A DNA stretch of 64,000 bases. It comes from Himantopus leucocephalus. Lineage: Eukaryota > Chordata > Aves > Charadriiformes > Recurvirostridae. The DNA lies in assembly GCA_003993805.1 (NCBI GenBank), contig RSEF01000006.1, forward strand, positions 31,414,453 through 31,478,452, in the 5' to 3' direction. The notes below the pieces were generated by a model. That model searched no databases and was not told where the DNA came from. It saw nothing but the letters and a program-made list of their open reading frames with translations. Both the position numbers and the translations under genes were made by a program. Positions 47,684 through 58,466 of this stretch are shown here, one piece after another (position 1 is the first letter of the stretch; every line of letters begins with the position of its first letter).

Positions 47684-47772
47684 GTTTAGATTGTAAGCTC
47701 TTTGGTGCAGTGCTCCCATATTACACCCAACAGCGGGAGCTGTATCCCTGACTGGGGCTGATAGAGGTTACA
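47684..47772 (-). repeat. Second, inverted copy of the old amniote repeat (fragment)
   Basis: TTTAGATTGTAAGCTCTTTGG at the start is the reverse complement, with a few changes, of the AGAGCTTATAATCCAA part of the 38.9-kb copy. GTATCCCTGACTGGGGCT near 47742 corresponds to the end of the family beyond it. The intervening bases are degraded. Confidence 0.55.
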
Positions 47773-50700
47773 GGAAGACGTCTGAATAACGGTAAGAGTA
47801 ATTGCACTGAAAAAGAAAATGAAAACCCGTCACGCTATTTTGAAGAGCTATTCTATCCATGCATGCTCTAATACGTAACATGCATAGAATACATTTCTGT
47901 GTAGTTTTAAATATAATTCTTAATTCTGCATCTCACCTAGCAATTGAAACCATGTGATAAAATTGGCTGTGTTCTAGGAATTTTTCCCCAGCGCTCAGAG
48001 CACGTACAGAGCTATACCATTATAAAATAATCCTTTCTTGGGGTCATGCTTGTGTACCTTTGGAAATCAGATGACTAGTTATATATTTATTTACACGTTC
48101 AGTATTTACTGTCTAAAAAAAAATCAGCCATGTGTACTTAAGGCCCTGAAGGCAGAGCCAAGCCCTGAAGTTCTCAAAGCTGAGTCACATTAGATGGGGT
48201 AGTGATGCACCATATTCATCCTGAATTGTGCAAACCAGAAGATATGACTTGCCTTTGAAAATATTGGCAACAAAGTACGTTAACTCTCATCTGATCACTG
48301 GAATACTCTGTGCTAGCTTTTGAAAACAAAAAAATGTAAGAAAAATAGGAAAAAAGCCATAACCTCCTATCAGATGTTGGAACTGCTAGAGTGTTCAGCA
48401 GGAGTTAAAGATCGATAAAAAGTAAAAGGTGTAATCCATAACAAGGAGTAGCAGATGAGATGCATTCAAGACGAATACATTCTTCATGAAAATGCTGTGA
48501 CATTTATTTTCAATATTAAAAATTCAGATGCAAGTCTTTAATATGTCTCGTACACATCAGCTCTTTCTGTAATTCTGGGACTGGTGCAGTTTTGCCCTTA
48601 GTTGTTTGGGGATTGCTTTTCTATCCGCTTTGATCACATTGTGCTTCTGCAATATTCCCACCAGTTATCCTAAGAACTCTGATAACTGAATCTTGCTTCA
48701 TGTGCCCTAGAAAATAAAATATCATGAAGGAGACTCAAATAAAACCGTGGGTAAGGGGAAAAAAAAAAAACCCTAACAACCACTCCAAAATGCTTATTAG
48801 CACCTTTAATGTAAACATTGGCATTTATGAGGATTTAACCAAACCTCTCAAAAAATTGTAGCATGAATCTATACAAGAATGCACAGCCAGTATCAAACCT
48901 TTTCTTTCCTACACAAAGGAAAGCATTTATCATTCTGGTAACATAGGGGACAGAAAACAATGCCAATTCACAAATAAAACCTCTCATGATTTAATATTGT
49001 TGTTTTGTCCCCTGCGATCCCTGAATGATAAATATTGTACCTTCTTTTGTCAGTGTCAGAAACACTTTCATATGTGGAAAAAAGGCTCATTCATTATATT
49101 CGTACTGGGTTTTTTCCAGATTGCTTTTTCCAAGCTGTTTCACTATACATCCTACCAGTGATATTGTGCCAGCTTTCTTGTGGTCAATCCAAATCTTCAT
49201 GAATACCTGTGATGCTACCAGTTTCATTTCTATTTATTACTATTTTTTGTTATCATTATTTATATTCTTGAGGCTTTCAGAAACCTCACTGTGGCTTGGG
49301 ACCTCATTACACTGAGAGGTGTGCACACAGATACCTAATCTAGCCTACGAACATGGGAATTGTACACCTCATGCAACTGTCCATGGAGTGTGGTCCTCTG
49401 GGAAGGCCACAGACAAAGTCTGTTTGATCTGTTGTTTTTTTCCCCAAAGGAGGAGGGAAGGGTCAGCTCCACGGGGGAACAGCACTTTCCTCTGAGGACT
49501 TTTTATGCTATTTGCTCCTGAGAAAATGCTGCGAGGGGTCAATGCCTATGAAATTTATGCAGAACACAGTAGTCATCCCAGGTGAAACGTCTGCCGTTCC
49601 ATCCTCATCTCACCTAGCCAAGAGCAATCCATTATGGTTTTGCCTAGTATTGCAATCTTTCAGTAACTCAAAGAATATCCTGATTTCAAAATGTTTCTCC
49701 AAAAGTAATTGTCTTTTGCAAATAATCAGTATTCTAAATAGATGTATATTATTTTCAGTGGAGAATACACAAATGTTAAGCACAGTATGTTTTAAGAAGA
49801 GCTGTCCTGGCTTCAGGGTGATACCAAACCATCTCTCATTGAATGATGGCATTAGGAAACATAGTCATTGCACTAAACCTAGGCAAACAAGCTAATCACT
49901 GTATTAGCATGCATTAGTTAATTTGTGTGTAGCACTTTGGAGATAACAAGCTCAGTATTTTAATACTATTTTTCCTCCCTGGACACATCTCTTGTCTTCA
50001 TATTTAAACCACTATGGAAAGGTCAGTAAACATTGATTTTGTAAATGAAAGCTCTAAAATATGACTTGAAAGAGCTAGTGTTTTGGAGGAAAAAAAGAAA
50101 AAAGTGTGAAAATTCAACCAGTTTAAGTCAGGCCTTCAATTTTGGGAGCCAGATTTCTCCTACCAAGCATTAGATCTAATAGGCTTATATATGCTTAAGC
50201 ATTTGTTTCACTACAAAATTGTCATTATCTGGACCTAATGCAACTGCTGGTGTGGACCAGAAGAGGCAAGTTTCAGGGCAATAGGTTGATTTGTTGATTT
50301 TACCTGGGTAAATAGAAAGGCAAAGGGTAGGAAGCCAGATGAAAATGTAAAGACAGCATTGTGACTTCATCCCAGATGAAGCACTCAGTTGTCTAAATTA
50401 CTGAGCATAAGCGGCTTCAGCAGAGCACAGCAATGACGTACCTGACCCTAAAGGCTGTTTGTTCCTGCAAGAGCCTCTTGGCTCCACTTCGCTCCCCTTG
50501 AAATCCATCTCGGTGGATCTGGAGAGGACTTAAACCACACTGCCTCAGCCTCTGCAGACCTTCAGCAGCTTCATGCACATCTCACACTGGCACTAAGCAT
50601 AGCCGTATCCTTGAGGCAATCCCAGTGAGAAAAACACATTTCTGTCACTTTTGCAGAATGATTAGTGAAACTATAGTTAAAGACATCAAAGATGAAAAGT

Positions 50701-52132
50701 TGCCTAAAAATGTGCACTATTTAACATACAGCTTTTAAAATCATGAAAGTAAATATTGTTCTTAAAGCACACGTGGGACTAAAATAATGGCTGTATTTAG
50801 ATTATTCCCAACCTACTTCATCGCTCTTAAGGAAATACTTAGATCATGTATTACTGTTCAAATGTGAACAGTTATTTTTAGCTCTCCTTGCAAATAGTGG
50901 ACCTGTGTGTTTTTCCTGGAAAAGAATTTCCCACTAAAATGAGAAGTCAGAAGGACAAACAATATAAATGATTATTAAGATGTTTGCAGCTTTAAAAACC
51001 TGCCATACTACCATCTCCTCATACTAGTACAACCCAAACAGATGAAAGAATGTGGAAGGCAGTTAGACTAGTCTTGGTAACTAACATCAGATTCACAAAG
51101 AGAATTCCTGATTATTGGAAGTCTAGGTAGAGAAAAACAAATACTTTGTAAAGGCAGTTAAATAATGTGGTGGCTCAAGCTTAATAGAACAAGAAGAAGC
51201 AAAAATCAGAACGGAGAATGGAGGGCTATTTGGAAGGAAGGCAATGAAAAATAATGTAGGAAAAAGCCAGGAATCCTATATATTCCACTGTGGTTATATT
51301 GAATGCTTGTCCAGGCAAGACAGAACAAACAAAAATCAACTCACAAGTTCACACATCTGAACACAAGCCTTACACAAGTTTAGATAAGTCCCTCTTGTCT
51401 CTGACGCTTCCTCTTTTGGGGGATAATACCTTCTATTACTGAACCTCACACATTGTCAAATCCCATTCCCACAACTGTATTTTTTCCCCTCCTCACCTTT
51501 TGAGATAGAGGTCATAAAACCTGGTGCCCCACCTGTTAGAAACAAGGTGCAGTTTGCAACTGATTACCTACTATTTCCCTTCTTTGCACCCAAGATAGCA
51601 GCAAGCTTTTGGCGAAATAATCCTAAGCAGGAACCATGCTTTTCATTATCACCTTCAGTTCTATTTTTTATGAAAATCAATGTTTGCTTATGGCTGCTTC
51701 AGAGTCTCAAGTGTATGGTGTCTAATGGTATTGCTTTAAAGTTTTATATTTTCTCTTTATAACTTAGGATAATTATTTATAGTTGCAAATCATAATGTAG
51801 CAGCATTATGGGAAACAGAATGCTGGATTGCATTGCAAAGGGAAGAGCAGATTCAGGTTTATTATATTATTATATTATAGAAGGCACTTCAGAGGCTACG
51901 GAAAAAAGCAACTCAAATTGTAGCAGTTCTCAGAAGCTGGGATAGTACAAAACAGATTTCATTCACAACACACTCTTGTATCATCATCACTGTATATATA
52001 GCCATTAAAGTATAATTGAAATATAGAAAATCAGGAAATGAGACAACTGAAGCCAAGTTTTTTACATGTGATCAAAAAGAAAATGGGGAAAAATAGAAGG
52101 GAAAAGGTCAGCAGGTAAATAGAAAATAGAAA
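47773..52132. other. Intronic sequence, nothing recognised
   Basis: No exon, RNA gene or transposon recognised. An A-run is at 48759-48770 and a TTATA-type AT repeat at 51858-51879. The GC-richer patch at about 50400-50600 holds no open frame or motif I can name. Confidence 0.45.
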
Positions 52133-52170
52133 GAGGGTAGATTTAGATTAGATATTAGGAAGAAATTCTT
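52133..52170 (+). mobile_element. CR1 LINE fragment cut by an assembly gap
   Basis: The last 38 bases before the gap (TTTAGATTAGATATTAGGAA and the following AGAAATTCTT) match the 3' part of CR1 in + orientation. The rest of its 3' end, normally about 200-250 bases, must lie inside the gap or be missing. Confidence 0.8.
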
Positions 52171-52270
52171 NNNNNNNNNNNNNNNNNNNNNNNNNNNNNN
52201 NNNNNNNNNNNNNNNNNNNNNNNNNNNNNNNNNNNNNNNNNNNNNNNNNNNNNNNNNNNNNNNNNNNNNN
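52171..52270. other. Assembly gap, 100 N
   Basis: Exactly 100 uncalled bases, a placeholder for an unknown length. It lies between two CR1 fragments of opposite orientation. Confidence 0.98.
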
Positions 52271-52427
52271 CAGTGTGGCTAGAGCACTTGCTGGTGAAGA
52301 CTGAGGCAAAAAAATTGCTGAGTACCTCAGCCTTGTCCATATCGCGGATGACCAGGTCTCCTGTTTCTTTTCGGAGAGGGCCCATATTTTCCCTAGTCTT
52401 CCTTTTATCACTGACATACCTGTACAA
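52271..52427 (-). mobile_element. CR1 LINE ORF2 fragment adjoining the gap
   Basis: The minus strand encodes [20 protein letters not shown] and then [20 protein letters not shown], the CR1 ORF2 linker just before the reverse-transcriptase domain. The frame is open up to the gap. The copy is 5'-truncated at 52427, where similarity to the copy at 18.7 kb stops abruptly. By eye, 52273-52427 differs from 18551-18704 at about 13 positions, so both belong to the same CR1 subfamily. Confidence 0.92.
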
Positions 52428-52823
52428 GCTACAGGTACGTTGAATACTCCACATATTTTTTGCTTTTAAAAACCAGATGGGAGATTTAGCGAAACTGCAG
52501 TGAGGGAATTCTAATGTCCTGCTGAAGGTTTGTTTCTCCTTCATCACATAGTAAAAACTTTTTGAAATACGTAAATGAAAACTAGCTCCTGATCATAGCC
52601 TGGAAATACAAAGCCAGCATGGTGCTTTACACAGCATGTCAGTTTTTAATAAAAGTATTGTGAAGAACAATGCACAGAATTGCTCTGAATTTTGCCTCTT
52701 GTCTCAAAGAACCATCTGACAATGGAAAACTCCAAGCAGAGTGTATCTATTGCCACATGATCTTCTTCCTGGTTTCATTTCTGCCACTTCTTACTCCCAT
52801 GACTAGAGCCGAGGAAAGGCTGC

Positions 52824-52845
52824 TGTAGTAACTCTGTAGTAACTC
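52824..52845. repeat. 11-bp tandem duplication
   Basis: TGTAGTAACTC occurs twice in direct succession. Confidence 0.85.
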
Positions 52846-53197
52846 TTCAGTATCTTCAGGTTTATTTTCACTGAGTGCATCTTCTGGGAGCTGACATTGC
52901 ACAGAAAATGGACTTCCTGAGGTTTTCTGGACTGTATCTTTCACTTGGTTTCTACCTTTTAATTTTGCGGCCAATTAGTAGCATGAGTCCTGTCCAACTG
53001 GAAATGAGTGAGAGATTTTACTTTGTTGTATAAAAAAGTGGTGTGCACATCAGGCTGAGATTTATGCCAAATCTGCTCCCAAGAGAGGAATACTTCACAG
53101 TTCCTTGTATATCTCTTGTGGATGTGGTTCCTAAAAGGAGAAACACCGAACCTGAATTTGGGTGTTAGGAGGATCTTCTCGGGTTTTTCCAGTTACA

Positions 53198-53227
53198 TCC
53201 TCTAGATGCAAAGGGGCATCTAGAGGA
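53198..53227. repeat. Perfect inverted repeat, 12-bp stem, 6-base loop
   Basis: TCCTCTAGATGC (53198-53209) is the exact reverse complement of GCATCTAGAGGA (53216-53227), separated by AAAGGG. The stem contains a nested TCTAGA palindrome. No T-run follows, and this is eukaryotic DNA, so it is not called a terminator. Confidence 0.9.
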
Positions 53228-53485
53228 AGGTTTTAAATGGCAAAAGTTATAGTTTGGTAATCTTTGTACCAGAACAGTTCTTTCAAATCTTGTAATGGGA
53301 TTGACAAATGAGACAATGAGTGCTACTTGTTGGAGTGTGAGTACGCACAGAGCTAGGTAACAAGCTGTGACTATCTCCTGTCAGTTTTCTAGTTTTTCCT
53401 CTCCTTTTACTATCTCATAGTTTCAGGCATTTGCTCTACCTGCATATGTCACACAAACAGAAATGGTGCTCTGTTACTATAATTG

Positions 53486-53903
53486 TCATAGAATCATAGA
53501 ATCGTTAAGGTTGGAAGGGACCTTTCAGATCATCTAGTCCAACCATTAACCTAACCTGACAAAACCACATCTAAACCATATCCCCAAGTACCTTGTCTAC
53601 CCTTTTTTTAAACACCTCCAGGGATGGCGAATCCACCACCTCCCTGGGCAGCCTATTCCAATGTTGAATAACCCTTTCAGTGAAAAAATTTTTCCTAATA
53701 TCCAACCTAAACCTCGCCTGGCTTAACTTTAACCCATTACCTCTCGTCCTATCACTTGTCACTAGGGAGAAGAGGTCAGTCCCCATCTCTCTACAACCTC
53801 CTTTCAGGTAATTGTAGAGAGTGATAAGGTCTCCCCTCAGCCTCCTCTTCTCCAGGCTAAACAGCCCCAGCTCCCTCAGCCGCTCCTCATAAGACTTGTC
53901 CCC
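53486..53903 (-). mobile_element. Well-preserved CR1 LINE 3' end with ORF2 C-terminus
   Basis: On the minus strand, an open frame of about 110 codons runs from the 5' truncation near 53903 to a TAG after the residues LGDMV. It includes [63 protein letters not shown] and [10 protein letters not shown], the standard C-terminus of CR1 ORF2. The 3' UTR follows, ending in two ATTCTATG-type units at 53486-53503. The frame has no disruption, so this is one of the youngest insertions in the window, though it lacks everything needed to transpose. Confidence 0.96.
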
Positions 53904-56900
53904 GATTTTACTGGTATTTATCTATATTGACTGTTCAGGACCAAGTGTATGTAATAAATTATGAACATGTGGTGTTTGAAATGGAACCCTATTTCCATAC
54001 ATTTTGTCAGTAACCAGGTCTAAGTGTGTCATTTTGCCTGTTAAAGTCATAATATAATGTATTCAGTGTAATATAGAAGATTCAGGAAAGAATAAATGAG
54101 TACCTGTATAGCTTGCCTGTACATACCAGAATCCCATTCAGAATTACACTCTTTCAGTGCTGACCAGGATTCTAGTAGAGCTATTTTTTAAAATCTTTGG
54201 GGGTTTAAATGGTTTTAATGGTTTGAGCTTTTCAACCTTTTACCAAGCTTTTCTGCTAGAATTAATAAAAATCAATGTTCTGGATAAGCTGATGCTAGCA
54301 TTGCTGATGGAACCACCCTAATATTGACAGCAGGGCATGTGTGTCTTTTGTTTTTCCCCCTTTTTCCTTATTCTTGGTCATTAATAGGTACTGAAACTAC
54401 AAATACCCTTGTTAGAGATCCCAAGGACCCTGAAGTTGTCACTTCAGTAATATTTCAAAGTATGGTTCAAAATTCTGGGCACGCTTTCTGTCCTGTTGAC
54501 TTAATTCTGTGTTACACTCCCAAGATCGTTTGTTTTTTTCAGAGTGACTGCTGGCTATGTAGCTGGGGATGTACTGAATGTCTAATTGTGGAAATCGGCA
54601 GAATACTGAAAAACTGGCATTGTTGTTTGGCCAGAACCAAATTACAAGCCAAACAGTGGTTGGAGCAATGATATATTGCAGCAGTATGTTGGAAATGGAA
54701 AACAAGTCCAGTACTTCGTCAACCTTGGAAAGCAAAACTTAGAAGTGAGAACGGATTATGGGAAAGCACTGCAGATAGCATGCCTGCTTCTGATTAAGCC
54801 GCAGTCCCACTGAGTCTCTGGTGAACTGTAATCATTTTTTTGTATGAAGATGTTCATCACTTTCTGGTTTAAATAAAATTTTTGACAGTGGAAAAAAAGC
54901 CAGCACCTGCAAAATAAAGGTGCGAGAGCGAGAGACAGCATCTTTGAGGATTATTACTCTGAAAGTAAATGATCATGTAAGTAGTATTGTTTTATCTCCA
55001 GTGGGGGCAGAATTGGCCCCTCTTGGGCCCTTAAACCTCTTGTCTTTAAGGTTGTGTGTTTTGTCTTGAGGAGGAGAGTAGTAAAGCTGCAAATCTGACA
55101 ATATTCGTTATCACCCAGATGGAACATTAGGGAGTTATTCACAAAAACTGAATTTCACCTGGTGAGGTTAATCACCCCAGATTTCCTCTACAGACAGAAA
55201 GAGATCTGCTTTAAATCACCCCTGAAAGTAAGACTCCTCTGGAGGGAAGCGACCCCCAGGGAATATCTCTGCCCTTTCTCCTTCTAACCATTCTCCTGAT
55301 TGCTTGGATTTGTCTGAACCTTCTCTCTGTTTCCCAGATACTCATAGACATATATGCACACACACACAGACACACAGATATTCTGATTACTTAATTGCAT
55401 GAAGTTATAGTTCAGCACTGTATTAATGGAGTGTCAATCACACTCTGTTTATACAAATGATAAATCTCTGTCTCCCAGGTGTTCATCCTACTCACAATGT
55501 TTAGGAAGTCTTCACAGTGGTTCAAGAGTCCAACTGCATGAACGGATTTGGGTAAAAAGCTTTAAAAATGTTGTAACTCAAGCTCACCGTTTTTTAACAG
55601 ATTCTGTATCTTCTTTTTTCTCTGATTGGCATGCATGATCCCCAAAAAAGGAGATTCCTGAAGACAAAGACAAACAGTAAAATAATGCTGTACAAGTAAC
55701 CTCAAGCGTACTGGTCTGGAGGAGGCTTTTGCAATCCAAATGTGTCTAATTACTATAGAGAGGTTCATAAACTAACCCCAACTGGGTCACAGCTGTGATA
55801 CTGACCTCTAAACAAAACCAATTATAATTTAGTTTATATTAACCCAGGTATTGCTAAAAGTAAGTGAAAATAGTGCTTCTTCTGTACTCCCAAGTAGATT
55901 TTTTTCTCTTCCACAGAAATGGGTTTACAAGACCAAATTAGATTCTGGCATGATTAATGCATCTCACCAAATTCTTGCAGAGTAGCAAATTAGTTTATAG
56001 TGATTTTCTAGAAAACAAATTAAATGGCTGCACAACATCACAAGAATAGAGATGTTTTTCATAACATATGGAGAAATGATTCAATGAAAAGGAGATGTAA
56101 TCAAACTGAAAATTTAATAGTTTCTGTGGAAAAAAATCCAAATGTTTCAAATATTACTGTCCATTATAGAAACCTGCGTAATTACTTGCATTTTAACACA
56201 TGATGTGTAATATGCAGTGGGAGAGCATCAAGGAATTAATCTGCATGAGGTTTGCACACATTCCAAGCAGATTATTTCTTTTTAGGTGTTTTTAATAGCC
56301 ATCAAACCAAAATCCTTGTTTTGCTAATAACGTCAAATAACAATTATTTTGTGAATTACAAGTGATTCGCCATTCATGTATTTGATTGATAGCTTTCTGA
56401 AAATGTATCCTAGAAATTTGCTTTTTTTTCCCCTAAAAATGTAAACATATTTTGCTACTGATACCCCTGTTTGAGACTCTGCAACTTATATTCAAGAGAA
56501 TAGAGAAAGTCTGCTCACATGCATAATTATTCATGCAGTTATTACTTGTTGCTTGTTTATTAATGTGAAGGAAAAAAAATTGCACAGACAAATCTGCCAT
56601 CATTTTTGTATAAAATAGGCCATGCTGAGAAAGACAATGGAATAGTTAGGGGCATTCTCAGATTTCTGTCATTACCCTTTGTGGTCCAAGGTCCAGAAAT
56701 TACAATAATGGAATAAAATAAAGGTCTAACAATAGACCACTCGTCTGTAACTACTGCCAAGGTAAAACTTCTTAGATAAAAACATCACAATGCTTTAATT
56801 CCCTTAGCTGTGCTATTCTGTGAGAAGAATATATTTCCTGAGTAAATGTGATGCCAGCTTTATTAATTGAAATTTAGTACTGATAAGTATTGCAGCTTTA

Positions 56901-56961
56901 GGAGCTATTACTAGACTAGTCTAAATGTAACCATTCCCCAAGCCTATTGTAATATCTAAAG
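53904..56961. other. Intronic sequence with a CA microsatellite
   Basis: No exon or RNA gene recognised. A (CA)n run interrupted by CAGA lies at 55356-55377. The 115-codon frame at 54324-54671 has no recognisable domain. Confidence 0.45.
55356..55377. repeat. (CA)n microsatellite
   Basis: About ten CA units with an internal CAGA interruption. Confidence 0.9.
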
Positions 56962-57056
56962 TGAGTCAATGAGAGGTTTTGAGAAGAATGATTTATCTTC
57001 AGCAGTCAACTCAGCAGTTGACTCAGCAACTGCAGTTGACTCAGCAGTCAACGGCA
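56962..57056. promoter_or_regulatory. Cluster of AP-1 / Maf-type motifs in a modular repeat
   Basis: TGAGTCA at 56962-56968, then two copies of TGACTCAGCA at 57019-57028 and 57037-57046. TGACTCA is the AP-1 core. TGACTCAGCA also fits the NF-E2/Nrf2 consensus TGACnnnGC. The block at 57005-57052 is built almost wholly of six-base modules: GTCAAC, TCAGCA, GTTGAC, TCAGCA, ACTGCA, GTTGAC, TCAGCA, GTCAAC. GTCAAC is the reverse complement of GTTGAC, so the block is both an 18-bp tandem repeat and an inverted repeat. A regulatory role is inferred from motif density only; it may be a simple expansion. Confidence 0.4.
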
Positions 57057-58059
57057 ATTCTTTTTTTATTATTTGTTTTAGTTTGTGAAGTCAGTCATAT
57101 TCTTAATATCACTGGACAAATCTGTGGCCAGCTTTGTCACGAAACCCCAGGGAACAGGGTCCAAGAAACAGATAATACACCTAGTAATGTTGTTTAACCA
57201 TCGTAGCCCAAGGTGTGCTTTAGTCTTCAAATTTAAACATTTTTTGATGAAGTAATATGTCAAAGTTCTTGGGAAAGTATTTGTAGTTCAGTCTCTTTCT
57301 TTATTTGTACAAAATGCATGTGTTTGACTTTAATGGAAGTCTGTATTCCATACACCTGGATTTGGGTTACCCTTCACCAACAGTTTAGGTTACACACCAG
57401 TTTTATGTAGTTTATTTTTCATTCCCACAATGCTTTACATTTCTTCACATTAGTTTGTATTCCAGTTTTCCCTTTAGTCTTTGTTAATGACACTATTACC
57501 CTTGCGGTCCCTCCGGTCTTGTCCAGGTGTTCTTTGACTGTCGTTTCTTTGCTTCCTCACCACCAGAGTGCATAGTCTTGCTGAATTCTGCTGCTGCAGC
57601 CTCTCCAAAACACCATCTTCCCTCTCCATTGCCAAAACAAAAACCCTTGCCCAGGATCTCTGCAGCCTACTTCTGAACTACTGCCACATTGAACAGCTGC
57701 TGTCTTTACCACATTTATTTCAGATCTCTTTCTTGACTATTTTTTTTATCACAAATACCATTTTTAGCAGCTCCACGCAGCTCTATTGCCTCAAATATAA
57801 TTATTCCTCTTCAAGACTCACCATGACTTACTGTTCCCTGCCTATCATCTCTTACACAGTTTCAGATGAGAGGTCCTCTCCCAGCTCAGGTCAGCCATTA
57901 TCTCAGTCTTCCTCTCCCACATGTTAAGTAAGCGCATTTCTGCTTCCATCTGTGCTGCCTTCCCTGGGCAAGGCCCACAGGTCGGCTTGGTGTACAGGTC
58001 TGCTGATACCGTCCCGCTAAATGCAAAAATCTCATATTAGCTCCTTTTAAAAGTAATCA
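57057..58059. other. Intronic sequence, C/T-rich second half
   Basis: No exon recognised. The 57560-57930 part is pyrimidine-rich, with a 119-codon + strand frame lacking any recognisable domain. It may be a degraded old repeat but I cannot name it. Confidence 0.4.
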
Positions 58060-58466
58060 GTGAAGGAGCAGCTGAGGGAACTGGGGTTGTTTTGCCTGGA
58101 GAAAAGGAGGCTGAGGGGAGACCTCATCACTCTCTACAACTACCTGAAAGGAGGTTGTAGTGTGGTGGGGGTTGATCTCCCAGGTAACAAGCGATAGGAC
58201 AAGAAGAACTGGCTTCAAATTGCACCAGGGGAGGTTTAGATTGGGTATTAGGAAAAATTTCTTCACAGAAAGGATTATCAAGTATTGGAACAGGCTGCCC
58301 AGGGAAGTGTTAGAGTCACCATCCCTGGAGGTATTTAAAAGACGTGGAGATGTGGTACTTAGGGACATGGTTTAGTGGTGGACGTGGTAGCGTTATGTTA
58401 ATGGTTGGCCTCGATGATCTTAAGGGTTTTTTCCAACCTAAACGATCCTATTATTCTATGATTCTT
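58060..58466 (+). mobile_element. CR1 LINE 3' end with ORF2 C-terminus, frameshifted
   Basis: Plus-strand CR1. Residues [16 protein letters not shown] and NYLKGGC come first. A small deletion near 58165-58185 then shifts the frame before [45 protein letters not shown] and LRDMV-stop at 58375. The 3' UTR ends in TTCCAACCTAAACGATCC and an ATTCTATG-type tail to about 58466. It aligns over nearly its whole length with the minus-strand copy at 53486-53903 and is slightly more diverged. Confidence 0.95.

Larger units (their letters stand above)
52428..53485. other. Intronic sequence with a perfect hairpin
   Basis: No exon or transposon recognised. It contains the 11-bp tandem repeat at 52824-52845 and the 12-bp perfect hairpin at 53198-53227. 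Confidence 0.45.

Noticed and set aside
49512..49895. 127-codon + strand open frame as a gene
   Set aside because: No domain, and a frame on the opposite strand overlaps it. No sign of exon boundaries with coding similarity.
57568..57927. 119-codon C/T-rich open frame as a gene
   Set aside because: Serine/leucine-rich composition is what pyrimidine-rich DNA gives in any frame. No recognisable protein family.
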